From the NCBI GenBank assembly GCA_033549345.1, contig JAWSUT010000029.1:1-33189 (forward strand): a stretch of 33,189 nt of DNA, read 5' to 3'. The position numbers and the translations under genes are program-made. Source of the stretch: JAWSUT01 sp033549345. GTDB lineage: Bacteria; Bacillota; Dethiobacteria; Dethiobacterales; Dethiobacteraceae. Shown here piece by piece: positions 7,078 to 15,035 of the stretch; the first letter of the stretch is position 1, and each line of letters opens with the position of its first letter. The notes beneath the pieces are model-generated. The model worked only from the letters and a program-made list of their open reading frames with translations, was not told the origin of the DNA and ran no database searches.

Positions 7078-7463
7078 ACTGCTTTTGTTACAGCATTTTC
7101 AACCGCTTTTAAAAGCGCCCGGGATGAAACAGTTGCACCGGAAACATTGTCAACCTGCAGCGACTGTTCTTCAATGATTCTGTCTAATATAGCTTCTGCC
7201 TCCCGGGACGGTTCGTTATCCTTATTCTGAACAATCTCAATAGCCCTGATCTCCCCGTCCGCGGCTACGACATCAACGATATAATTAAATCCACCATAGG
7301 TAAAGGTTCCGCGATGAGTTCCGTCTGGGATATCCTTAAAATTTATTGTTTCCTTTGTATCGGACACATTGTCTGCGGGAGCACGCTCCCCACAACCGTA
7401 AAGAAAGGCCGCTACTGTGAGCAGCAGTAAAAGAATTAAACTATACCTACGTTTAATTTTCAT
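7068..7463 (-). CDS. FMN-binding domain lipoprotein
   Basis: This protein of about 131 residues starts with a lipoprotein signal (KIKRR, hydrophobic stretch, lipobox LYGC at about 21-24), so it is membrane-tethered outside the cell. The mature part is one FMN_bind domain. It has DGTHRGTFTYGGFNYIVDV and, near the end, VDNVSGATVSSRAL, where the Thr in SGAT is the usual site of covalent FMN attachment by ApbE. Such domains occur in RnfG/NqrC-type and other extracytoplasmic electron-transfer proteins, so it likely carries electrons. I prefer ATG 7463 (AAAGGA 7 nt upstream) over ATG 7469. It lies 128 nt behind the serine protease gene on the same strand. Confidence 0.88.
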   Translation of the reverse strand: MKIKRRYSLILLLLLTVAAFLYGCGERAPADNVSDTKETINFKDIPDGTHRGTFTYGGFNYIVDVVAADGEIRAIEIVQNKDNEPSREAEAILDRIIEEQSLQVDNVSGATVSSRALLKAVENAVTKAVPE

Positions 7464-7591
7464 ACGCATTTCCTTTCTGGCTGTTGTGTTGAATTCTGAT
7501 ACCTGTTTTCATGATATTCTGTACACAGCACAAATATCCTGCTACCGCTGCGTGTAGTAATAAAATTTTGAAACAAATTATTTGATAAGCA

Positions 7592-8389
7592 TCATCTTAC
7601 GACTTCTTTGTTCAGGTTGCTGAGGGGTACCGCCAGACCGATAATCTCTTCTTTCTCTCCATTTTTTACCACTGATGTAGCAAAAATTACAGCACCGGCT
7701 TTTCCCCTGCTGTTTAAGACAGGGCTTCCACTGTTTCCTTTATGAACAGGTGCTCTAATCAGTAAAACAGGTACATCCCAACCCTGTAAGACTGTTTTAC
7801 CTAGCACTTCCCCTTCGATAATCACACCGGAGAACCATAAAGGGTTACCGATAATGGTCACACTATCTCCTGCGGACATTTCACTGTCTGTTTCCACTTC
7901 TATAGCAGGCAGGTCTTCTTCTTTCACACTGACCACAGCCAAGTCAATTTCCGGATAAAGGGCAGCTATCACGCCGGTATATGTCCGTTCACCAATAAAA
8001 TTGACTTGTGCTGACGCAGCGTTTTTTACCACATGGTAGTTCGTTATAATGATTCCGTCGGCAGCGATATTAAACCCTGTTCCCCGTGAATTGCCTGTAT
8101 GAATTTCAACGACTGCCTCACGAAGCGTACGTAATTTTGGATCACGGGTCAGTTCCCTGGACCTCTCCAAAAAGTCCAGGGAGGGCAGACGTATAATCAT
8201 TAGCCAATTGTTAAAAACCAGGGCCAGAAAGATAAGAATGGTAAGAATGCTTGCCACTTTAAAAAACCGCGTATTCCTTACAGATTCCCGGCCGGACGAA
8301 TCATCTTCGTACAATCTATTTAAATCATGAATCAGCTGTTTATCCAGGTCTGTTTCATCCGGTGAAAATTTCAAGTCATCTTTGCTCAT
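7592..8389 (-). CDS. Membrane-anchored trypsin-like serine protease (DegP/HtrA-like core, no PDZ)
   Basis: This 265-residue protein has a charged cytoplasmic N-terminus (1-42), one membrane segment (about 45-65) and an external chymotrypsin-fold protease domain. The catalytic triad is visible as His119 (TNYHVV), Asp149 (EIDLAVV) and Ser220 (HKGNSGSPV), with the oxyanion loop GNSG. There is no PDZ domain after the protease, unlike typical HtrA/DegP, so substrate control must differ. ATG 8389 is preferred because GAGGTGCGAA precedes it; an in-frame GTG at 8401 has no such site. The likely role is envelope protein quality control or regulated proteolysis. Confidence 0.88.
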   Translation of the reverse strand: MSKDDLKFSPDETDLDKQLIHDLNRLYEDDSSGRESVRNTRFFKVASILTILIFLALVFNNWLMIIRLPSLDFLERSRELTRDPKLRTLREAVVEIHTGNSRGTGFNIAADGIIITNYHVVKNAASAQVNFIGERTYTGVIAALYPEIDLAVVSVKEEDLPAIEVETDSEMSAGDSVTIIGNPLWFSGVIIEGEVLGKTVLQGWDVPVLLIRAPVHKGNSGSPVLNSRGKAGAVIFATSVVKNGEKEEIIGLAVPLSNLNKEVVR

Positions 8390-8622
8390 TTCGCACCTCA
8401 CATTCCAAGCTTGTTACAAAAGATAAGCCTGTTACTTATTTATTCAGACGCAGCAGATTTTCCTCTAAAACTTTCATACCGTGTCTGCACCACGCTTAAA
8501 GTGTGAAGGAACCCGGGCAATCCAGCAAGAATTATAGAAATATTAAATTATTTACCTGTCGTGTTTTTTACACCACCGTGATTGCATACATATCAGTATT
8601 TAATAATTGGGAGGTTAAAAGC

Positions 8623-9579
8623 ATGAAAAGTACCGTTTTTCTCAATTCAGCAAAGCTCAATTTTGACAACAGCCTGGATTTTACTCCAATCTCTGAGCTA
8701 ACCACAGTTACACAGTATGCGCATAGCAGCAGTGCGGCAATTTTGGCAAGGGTAAAAAATCAGAATATCATCATTACCAAAGAGTTGCCCCTTGGGCGGG
8801 ACCTCATAAGCCAGTTTCCTGCATCTGTTGAACTGATTTGCGAGGCCGGCACAGGCTATAACAACATCGACATTGCTGCCGCAAAAGAAAAAAACATTGC
8901 TGTCTGTAACGTTCCCGGCTACAGCACCGAGGCCGTGGCCCAGCTGGCCATAACATTCATCCTAAACTTTTGCTCAACACTAATCCCGCAGCAGCTGATG
9001 ATTAAAGATAAGAACTTTGCCAACTTTACCGAGCACCTGCAGGTCCCGCATTTTGAAGCGCAAAATAAAACCCTCGGTATTATTGGTGCCGGACAGATTG
9101 GCCGTCAGGTGATAAAAATCGCCCGTGCCCTGGGCATGAACGTTCTTGTCTATACCAGGACAGCTAAACAGTGGGATGACGCAAAAATTCAATCTGTCAG
9201 TCTTAACGAGCTGCTGCAAAAGAGTGATTTTGTCAGTATCCACTCTCCGCTTACGCCGGAAACAAAGTATCTGCTTAACAAAGACACACTTTCTTTGATG
9301 AAACCCTCAGCATTCATTATTAATACCGGGAGAGGGCCCATCATTAAGGAGGGGGATTTAATCGAAGCTCTGCAAAACGGTAAAATTGCCGGTGCGGCGC
9401 TGGATGTACAGGACCCCGAACCGCCGGCACCGGATAACCCTCTGTTAACGATGGACAACGTCATCCTCACCCCGCATATCGGCTGGCAGACAATTGAGTC
9501 CAGACAAAGACTGATTAAGCTGCTGGCCCAAAACATTGATTCTTACCTTCAGGGAAAACCGGTAAATGTGGTAAATTAA
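8623..9579 (+). CDS. D-isomer-specific 2-hydroxyacid dehydrogenase
   Basis: This 318-residue NAD(P)-dependent dehydrogenase of the D-2-hydroxyacid family (glycerate, hydroxypyruvate or 2-ketoacid reductases) has the dinucleotide-binding motif LGIIGAGQIGRQV (about 147-159). The catalytic triad is the Arg in NTGRGPI, the Glu in DPEPP and the His in TPHIGW. EAGTGYNNID and NVPGYSTEAVAQ belong to the substrate domain. The substrate is not decidable from sequence. Start ATG 8623 has GGGAGG 8 nt upstream; the open frame further upstream (from 8503) lacks both similarity and a ribosome site. The aminopeptidase gene follows after 41 nt, so the two are probably one transcript. Confidence 0.9.
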   Translation: MKSTVFLNSAKLNFDNSLDFTPISELTTVTQYAHSSSAAILARVKNQNIIITKELPLGRDLISQFPASVELICEAGTGYNNIDIAAAKEKNIAVCNVPGYSTEAVAQLAITFILNFCSTLIPQQLMIKDKNFANFTEHLQVPHFEAQNKTLGIIGAGQIGRQVIKIARALGMNVLVYTRTAKQWDDAKIQSVSLNELLQKSDFVSIHSPLTPETKYLLNKDTLSLMKPSAFIINTGRGPIIKEGDLIEALQNGKIAGAALDVQDPEPPAPDNPLLTMDNVILTPHIGWQTIESRQRLIKLLAQNIDSYLQGKPVNVVN

Positions 9580-9620
9580 ACGACCAGCCAATTTACTATT
9601 GCAAAGGAGAACTGAAAAAC

Positions 9621-10850
9621 ATGGACCAGACAATGCTAAATAAATACGCAGAGCTTGTGGCTGCAGCAGGTGTCAATATACAAAAGGGGCAGTCACTTGT
9701 TATCACATCCCCGCTGGAATGTGCCCCCTTTGTCAGAGCCGTTGCCAAAGCCGCCTACCAGGCAGGAGCCAGAGATGTTGTCGTCAACTGGCGTGATGAA
9801 CTGTTGGCTAAAATCCGCTATACCCATGCCCCTGACGACGTATTTACCCATTTTCCCGACTGGTTAAAAGATATGTACACATCTTACGCCCGGGACGGAG
9901 CAGCATTCCTGAATGTGGCCGCTTCCGACCCCGAACTGATGAGTGACGTAAAGCCGGAACGCATTGCCGCGGAACATAAAGCAGCAAGTACGGCCCTGAA
10001 AGATTACATTCAACGCAGAATGAGCAATCTCAACCGCTGGTGCGTGGTTTCCGCACCCACCGGTGCCTGGGCCCAGAAGGTGTTTCCGGAACTTAGTGAA
10101 GCAGAGGCTGTGGAGAAGTTATGGAATGTTATCTTCCGAACTGTCCGTGCTGACCGGGAGGATCCACTGGCAGCCTGGGAGGAGCATAAAAGTAATCTGC
10201 GCAGCCGAACCCAACGTCTGAATCAGTATCAGCTGCGTCAGCTGCATTTGTACAATACACTGGGAACGGACCTCACAGTTGAGCTTCCCGAAAATCATAT
10301 CTGGCTGGGAGGGTCAGACTTTACTCCGGAAGGAATGGAGTTTATCCCGAATCTACCCACTGAGGAAATTTTCACTCTGCCAAAAAAGGATGGTGTAAAC
10401 GGGCGCGTTGTGAGTTCCATGCCCCTAAACTATAACGGCAACCTGGTCAGGGATTTTTCCCTCACGTTTGAAAACGGCAGAATTATCGATTATCAGGCAC
10501 AAAGCGGCTATGATACCTTAAAAAACATGCTTGAAACTGACGATGGTGCCAACTACCTTGGTGAAATCGCCCTGGTACCCTATGACTCACCCATCTCCAA
10601 AGAAAATATCCTTTTCTATAACACTCTGTTTGATGAGAACGCATCAAGCCATCTGGCAATAGGCCGTGCTTATCCTCTCTGCCTCAAGGACAGCCAGAGC
10701 ATGAGTGAAGAACAACTGACCCAGCGGGGGGTAAACTACTCCCTGATTCACACAGACTTTATGATCGGTACAAAAGACCTGACAATCACCGGTACGACAC
10801 AAAGCGGAGAAAAAGTCCCTGTTTTTGTCGGTGGTAATTTTGCTTTTTAA
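9621..10850 (+). CDS. M29-family aminopeptidase (AmpS/PepS-like)
   Basis: This 409-residue protein has the full usual length of the M29 metallo-aminopeptidases. The N-terminal domain opens with YAELVAAAGVNIQKGQSLVI, typical of the family. The C-terminal catalytic domain carries the metal ligands: a Glu near 250 (EIF region), a Glu near 317 (LGEIALVPYDSPI), His345 in SSHLAIGRAYP, and the terminal pair in SLIHTDFMIGTKDL. These enzymes release N-terminal residues from peptides in the cytoplasm, usually with Co or Zn. ATG 9621 follows AAAGGAG. It probably shares a transcript with the upstream dehydrogenase. Confidence 0.92.
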   Translation: MDQTMLNKYAELVAAAGVNIQKGQSLVITSPLECAPFVRAVAKAAYQAGARDVVVNWRDELLAKIRYTHAPDDVFTHFPDWLKDMYTSYARDGAAFLNVAASDPELMSDVKPERIAAEHKAASTALKDYIQRRMSNLNRWCVVSAPTGAWAQKVFPELSEAEAVEKLWNVIFRTVRADREDPLAAWEEHKSNLRSRTQRLNQYQLRQLHLYNTLGTDLTVELPENHIWLGGSDFTPEGMEFIPNLPTEEIFTLPKKDGVNGRVVSSMPLNYNGNLVRDFSLTFENGRIIDYQAQSGYDTLKNMLETDDGANYLGEIALVPYDSPISKENILFYNTLFDENASSHLAIGRAYPLCLKDSQSMSEEQLTQRGVNYSLIHTDFMIGTKDLTITGTTQSGEKVPVFVGGNFAF

Positions 10851-10880
10851 CATATTATTATACAAATACAACATTTGCAG

Positions 10881-10909
10881 TTGACAGGTAATCTGGCCCG
10901 TGATTAAAT
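10881..10909 (+). promoter_or_regulatory. Predicted sigma-A-type promoter for the SCP2 gene
   Basis: TTGACA (10881-10886), a 17-nt spacer and TTAAAT (10904-10909), with the start codon 38 nt further on. The -35 is perfect and the -10 is fair. Confidence 0.55.
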
Positions 10910-10947
10910 AAAATAAAAGTTCTGTCCCTATAAACAAGGAGGTCCGT

Positions 10948-11277
10948 ATGAGAATTCAGGACGTATTTGCAAACTTAACGCAAAAAATGGCGGAATCACC
11001 TGCAGGGTTAGGGAAGTTAAATGCAGTGTATCAATTTGACCTAAGCGGGGAACAAGCCGGCACGTATCAGCTAAAAATCTCAGAAGGCAAGGTAGAATGG
11101 GCCCAGGCAGCACCTGATGAAGCGACTTGCACACTACAGCTCTCCGATGAAAATTTTCTAAAACTGGTGCAGGGAAAACTTAATCCGACAATGGCATTTA
11201 TGAGCGGCAAACTCAAAATCAAGGGTGATATGACACAGGCGCTGAAATTACAATCTGTTTTGGAAAATTACAGTTAA
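10948..11277 (+). CDS. SCP2 sterol-binding domain protein
   Basis: This 109-residue protein consists of a single SCP2 domain, a lipid- or acyl-CoA-binding fold. Typical features are the YQFDLSGEQAGTYQLKI strands, CTLQLSDENFLKLVQGKLNP and the hydrophobic end AFMSGKLKIKGDM followed by ALKLQ. In bacteria such proteins bind fatty-acyl or other hydrophobic ligands; the true ligand is unknown. Start ATG 10948 has CAAGGAGGTCC upstream. It has its own likely promoter and a strong terminator, so it is probably monocistronic. Confidence 0.9.
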   Translation: MRIQDVFANLTQKMAESPAGLGKLNAVYQFDLSGEQAGTYQLKISEGKVEWAQAAPDEATCTLQLSDENFLKLVQGKLNPTMAFMSGKLKIKGDMTQALKLQSVLENYS

Positions 11278-11329
11278 GATGTAGATAAGAAAGAAGCTGT
11301 GTTCGCACAGCTTCTTTCTTATCTACATC
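11278..11329. terminator. 24-bp perfect hairpin with TTCG loop between convergent genes
   Basis: GATGTAGATAAGAAAGAAGC then TGTG, loop TTCG, and the exact complement. The stem begins directly after the SCP2 stop codon and covers the stop of the UroD-family gene (11325-11323). The pyrimidine-rich 3' arm on the plus strand can act as a terminator. Confidence 0.8.
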
Positions 11330-12231
11330 GCTTTGTAAATTGATTGCAACAGACCCACATCGGTTCCGGAAAAAATTCCGCTGGTTGTGCCAAGGATAAA
11401 TTTCCCCTGTGAAGCGGCGGCACGGATAGATTGAATAAGAGCCTGGCGGCATGCCGGATCAGCAGCCAGTTCAATGTCTTCAACATCCAGATGACCCCAA
11501 AGACAAATCCCATCGCCAACCCGCCTGCGGAGCTCTGCGAGATTCATTCCGGCTTCTTTTTCCAGGCACTGCAGACCGGAAATGCCGGAATGAATAATCT
11601 CTTCCAAGACCGCCCGGTAATCACCGTCGGAATGATAAAACACAGGCAGCCCATCCGGTACGATTTTGTCCACCTGTCTGTTTAGGCTGGGTATGAAGAA
11701 TTGGCGCATGATATCCGGCCCAGCCAACAAACCTCCCTGATACGCGATGTCATCCGCCAGTATGAACCCGTCAATCCCTTCTGCTTGAAGCTTTGCAGCC
11801 ATGGACAGGTTCAGTTCCTCCACCTGGGAAATGAACTCTGCCAGCGCAGGATGTTGCTTTCTGAGCATGATAAAGAATTTTTCCAGGCCAAATATCCGCA
11901 TGCCCCACTCAAAGGCACCGTCGAGGACAGCAAAAGTAAACAGCGGCGTCTCTTCCACCCATCTTTGCAGATCCGGCCATTGATATTCCCCTTGTTGGGG
12001 CAACCGGTTCAGACCCATGGGATAAAGAGGCGACAGGGAAACCAGATCCAGGCCAAGATCTTTAATAAACGCATACCTTTGTTCAAATGCCGGCAACTTA
12101 CAGTCTGCACTGCCGGAACAAATGACATCATCATTAATACAGAGCTCCCCCTTGGGAATCCGGTCAGGCAGGCCACCCTCAATAACATTTTTTACCCGTT
12201 CCCGTGAACGAATCATCCCGTTTGTATGCAA
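11323..12231 (-). CDS. UroD/MtaA-family methyltransferase-like protein
   Basis: This protein of about 302 residues belongs to the uroporphyrinogen-decarboxylase superfamily that includes corrinoid-dependent methyltransferases (MtaA-type). Seen here: the N-terminal SRERVKNVIEG, FILADDIAYQGGLLAGPDIM, PVFYHSDGDYRAVLEEI and a C-terminal LWGHLDVEDIE. HSDG is typical of the methyltransferase-like branch, not of true haem-pathway HemE. Start TTG 12231 is chosen because GGAGG lies 8 nt upstream and the preceding codons, which overlap the reactivase gene, look non-native. It stands 52 nt behind a RACo-like reactivase, so transfer of a methyl group to or from a corrinoid protein is likely. No corrinoid protein gene is in the window. 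Confidence 0.82.
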   Translation of the reverse strand: MHTNGMIRSRERVKNVIEGGLPDRIPKGELCINDDVICSGSADCKLPAFEQRYAFIKDLGLDLVSLSPLYPMGLNRLPQQGEYQWPDLQRWVEETPLFTFAVLDGAFEWGMRIFGLEKFFIMLRKQHPALAEFISQVEELNLSMAAKLQAEGIDGFILADDIAYQGGLLAGPDIMRQFFIPSLNRQVDKIVPDGLPVFYHSDGDYRAVLEEIIHSGISGLQCLEKEAGMNLAELRRRVGDGICLWGHLDVEDIELAADPACRQALIQSIRAAASQGKFILGTTSGIFSGTDVGLLQSIYKAM

Positions 12232-12283
12232 ACTACCGGCCTCCATCTGATATAGTCGTGTCGCTTGTGTAGAAGTGACTTTT

Positions 12284-14122
12284 TCAGGTCTGGGACGGAA
12301 ACAGCATTGAGCTTGCAAATATATGATTAAAATTACGATTCGCGCCCAGCTCCACAAACTTAACTTTCCCGGCCAGCGCCGCGGCACGTTGGTATTCATC
12401 AACAGATACCAGGGCCAGTTTTGCTCCCGCACCGGCGGCGTTTCCAATCATCGTCACCCTGTCTTCCAGCTCCGGAGGAATGAGGCCAAGAACACAGGCA
12501 CTGTGGGGATTCAAATAATTGCCGAACGCGCCGGCAAGCAGCACTTCCTTAATATCTGCCGGTTCCAGGCCGCTCTCATTCATCAGAACCTGAATGCCGG
12601 ATGCTATGGCGCCTTTGGCAAGCTGCAGTTCCCGAACATCTTTTTGGGTGATCATGATTTTTTTGCCGCCGGGTTCATCAGAGAGCAGGAAAGCCCAGGC
12701 CCCTTCATGCCTGATTATTCTTTCTTTATATTTCAGGCCTGCAGAGTTGGTTACAGCATCAGGGTCATTAAATTTGCCTTTTTCACTAATCAGCCCGGCC
12801 TCCAGCAAGCCGGCCACCGTATCAAGGAGCGCTGAACCGCACACCCCCAGTGCACGGCCGCCACCAATGACGGTCGTTTCAAGCTGCTCACCAAACGTTA
12901 CATGGTCGATAGCCCCCGTGGCGCCTCGCATCCCACAGCTAATCTGCGCTCCTTCAAAGGCCGGCCCGGCAGCGGCAGAACAGGCAAATAACTGCTCCTG
13001 AGAGCCCAGTGCAATCTCACCGTTGGTGCCAATATCAATAATTAGCTTTACATCTTCACTCCTGTCCAACTCAGCAGCCAACAATACCGCGACCATATCA
13101 GCACCCACAAACCCCGCAATATTTGGCAGGACAAAAACCTTGCCCGCCTTGTTGACATTCAGCTGCAAATCTGTCACATCCACGACAACCGGTTCACTGA
13201 TTGCCGGAACATACGGTGAGAGCGCCAACTGACGCGGGCTAATCCCCAAAAACAGGTGATGCATGCAGGTATTACCGACAACCGAGATAGCATAAACATC
13301 ATTCCGGTCAACCCCGGCTTTTGCCACAGCATCACCGATCAAATCATCAAGTGCACCCAATACAGCTCTCTGTAATTGGTCGAGCCCCTGATCATGCTGC
13401 AACGTATGCGTAATCCGCGCAATGACGTCCGCACCGTAACGGGTCTGCGGATTAAGAGCGGATACCACACTGAGCTCCCGCCCTGTATATAAATCAGTGA
13501 GATAGCCCACAATTGTTGTTGTGCCGATATCAAAGGCGATTCCCAGGAGGCTGTCGGAGGTGTTCCCCGCTTCCACACCCCGAACCCGATTCTGCTCCAG
13601 GACAGCCGTAATGGTATAATCCTGCTTGCGAAGTTCAACAGGAAGCGTGCGCAACGCAGGGTAATGCACTTCCACAGGTTGTCCGTCCTGTTTTGTTAGG
13701 CTGTCCTTTACCCGCTGCCAGTCGGGCCGGTTGTCAGCCATCGTTGGCTTTTCCACTTCAATATAGCGCTTAATCAGATGCGGCTTGACCCGGGCTTTTC
13801 TGCCCAAGGAAGACAAAAGAATCTGATGCTCCACGTTTTTTTCTGCCAGCAGTTCCACAGTCAGATTACCGTTTACTTCCACCAAACAGGCAAGGCGGAT
13901 GCCGTCAGTTTGCTCATCCGGTGTCAGCAGAGACGTTTCCTGTTCTTGAAGGGTGTCACTACCGGAGACCACCCGGATGCGGCATTTGCCGCATGTTCCC
14001 CGGCCGCCACAGGGAAAATCGAAGTTGATTCCAACCTCATTTATAACATCCTTTAATATCATTCCCTCTGCAGCATCAACTTGTTTTCCTTCCGGCAAAA
14101 ACCGGACTTTGTGATTATTCAT
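12284..14122 (-). CDS. RACo-like corrinoid protein reactivase (2Fe-2S, ASKHA ATPase)
   Basis: This 612-residue protein has an N-terminal plant-type [2Fe-2S] domain with Cys38, Cys44, Cys47 (CGGRGTCGKC) and Cys79. A linker follows, then a large ASKHA ATPase domain from about residue 190 with the phosphate loop FDIGTTTIVGY and later LIIDIGTNGEIALG and VIGGGRALGVCGSALLD. This is the architecture of RACo and RamA-like proteins that use ATP to reduce inactive Co(II) corrinoid back to Co(I) in methyltransferase systems. ATG 14122 follows AGGGGTGA. A 13-bp inverted repeat, CTGTCAAAGACAG (14145-14157), lies just upstream. It is followed by the UroD-family gene. Confidence 0.92.
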   Translation of the reverse strand: MNNHKVRFLPEGKQVDAAEGMILKDVINEVGINFDFPCGGRGTCGKCRIRVVSGSDTLQEQETSLLTPDEQTDGIRLACLVEVNGNLTVELLAEKNVEHQILLSSLGRKARVKPHLIKRYIEVEKPTMADNRPDWQRVKDSLTKQDGQPVEVHYPALRTLPVELRKQDYTITAVLEQNRVRGVEAGNTSDSLLGIAFDIGTTTIVGYLTDLYTGRELSVVSALNPQTRYGADVIARITHTLQHDQGLDQLQRAVLGALDDLIGDAVAKAGVDRNDVYAISVVGNTCMHHLFLGISPRQLALSPYVPAISEPVVVDVTDLQLNVNKAGKVFVLPNIAGFVGADMVAVLLAAELDRSEDVKLIIDIGTNGEIALGSQEQLFACSAAAGPAFEGAQISCGMRGATGAIDHVTFGEQLETTVIGGGRALGVCGSALLDTVAGLLEAGLISEKGKFNDPDAVTNSAGLKYKERIIRHEGAWAFLLSDEPGGKKIMITQKDVRELQLAKGAIASGIQVLMNESGLEPADIKEVLLAGAFGNYLNPHSACVLGLIPPELEDRVTMIGNAAGAGAKLALVSVDEYQRAAALAGKVKFVELGANRNFNHIFASSMLFPSQT

Positions 14123-14239
14123 ATATTCACCCCTGTTTAAAGCGCTGTCAAAGACAGAATTATTGCGTGCTGTAAGCCTACCCCAAGAGGCTGTATATTT
14201 AAGGTTACCCGAAACCTTTTTTCTTTGTCAAACAGTTTG

Positions 14240-14383
14240 TTAGCAGCATCTTGTCTGATAAACAAGCATCTTATCTACTTCACCAGATACGCTCTCGTCT
14301 TTGAGGACGGCTATAATTTTTTTGCCTGTACGGGCAAATGAACGCATTCCCCTGAAAAATACGTGAGTAAGTTTTCGCCACAT
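14240..14383 (-). CDS. Small basic protein, 47 residues, unknown function
   Basis: The frame from ATG 14383 has a very good ribosome site (AAAGGAGAGTGATTTT) and codes for 47 residues: a basic N-terminal half (MWRKLTHVFFRGMRSFARTG), a short amphipathic helix (KKIIAVLKDESV), and an end with paired cysteines (QTRCC). It begins 20 nt after the methyltransferase stop and lies 117 nt before the reactivase gene, all on one strand, so it is probably part of that operon. I recognise no family. The two terminal cysteines echo the CC motifs in the regulator and methyltransferase upstream. Confidence 0.62.
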   Translation of the reverse strand: MWRKLTHVFFRGMRSFARTGKKIIAVLKDESVSGEVDKMLVYQTRCC

Positions 14384-14402
14384 AAAATCACTCTCCTTTC
14401 TC

Positions 14403-15035
14403 TTATTTTTCACCGGAAGCTATAAAAATGCTGACGTGTGCCCTGTCACAATAAGTGTCTGACGCTGCGCAGCAATTTTCACTGATACAGTCAACCTGAA
14501 CATTTTTCAGTCCGGCAAGCTTAAACCACTGTGCTATATCAGATCTTTTAAAACCCATCCAGGTATCGTTATGTTCTGTCCTTAGGAAATCGAAACCGTG
14601 TTCATCTAAGTCTGTTAGAATGAGTCGGCCATCTTTTTTTAAAATCCGAACCATCTCTCTGACTGCAGCCAGCGGGTTTTCTACATGATGCAAGTACATA
14701 TTGGTCATTACATAGTCGACCGTATCATCTTCAAGCGGCAGGCTTTCCGATTCACCCAGTCTGTATTCAACGAAATCAGATGCGCTTAGTTTCTTCTGCA
14801 TCTCCCTGAGCATTTCTATAGAGTAATCCACAGCTATAATCTGTACCTCTTTTCCCGCCAAACCTTCAGTAACAAAGCCGGTACCCGCTCCGATATCGGC
14901 AATCACCATCCCCGGTTTCAGTTCCGCCAACGCATACATCTTCTCCCTGACAGCTTCAGGGAAAAAACCACGCCGCATTGTATCCCACCGATTCGCAACG
15001 CTGTTAAAGTACTCAACACTCTCCAGGATAATCAT
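14403..15035 (-). CDS. Class I SAM-dependent methyltransferase with Cys-rich C-terminus
   Basis: This protein of about 210 residues has the Rossmann methyltransferase fold: motif I VIADIGAGTGFVTEG, acidic motif II IIAVDYS, and YVMTNMYLHHVENP with the motif IV/post-II signature of the UbiE/arsenite-methyltransferase-like group. The C-terminal tail holds four cysteines close together (CISENCCAASDTYC). Such tails suggest a thiol, metal or metalloid substrate, but this is inference. ATG 15035 overlaps the end of the marR gene by 23 nt; its GGAG abuts the ATG, so expression probably depends on coupling, and the exact start is uncertain. The longer frame to 15143 is unlikely. Confidence 0.85.
   Translation of the reverse strand: MIILESVEYFNSVANRWDTMRRGFFPEAVREKMYALAELKPGMVIADIGAGTGFVTEGLAGKEVQIIAVDYSIEMLREMQKKLSASDFVEYRLGESESLPLEDDTVDYVMTNMYLHHVENPLAAVREMVRILKKDGRLILTDLDEHGFDFLRTEHNDTWMGFKRSDIAQWFKLAGLKNVQVDCISENCCAASDTYCDRAHVSIFIASGEK

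Noticed and set aside
8503..8622. N-terminal extension of the 2-hydroxyacid dehydrogenase
   Set aside because: It lacks similarity and a ribosome site, while ATG 8623 has GGGAGG at the right distance.
12232..12447. Extended start of the UroD-family protein overlapping the reactivase gene
   Set aside because: The added residues do not look like the family, and TTG 12231 has GGAGG 8 nt upstream.
14123..14239. Terminator between the small gene and the RACo-like gene
   Set aside because: Only weak stems are seen (AAGGTT/AACCTT, AGCCT/AGGCT) and none is followed by a T-run on the minus strand.
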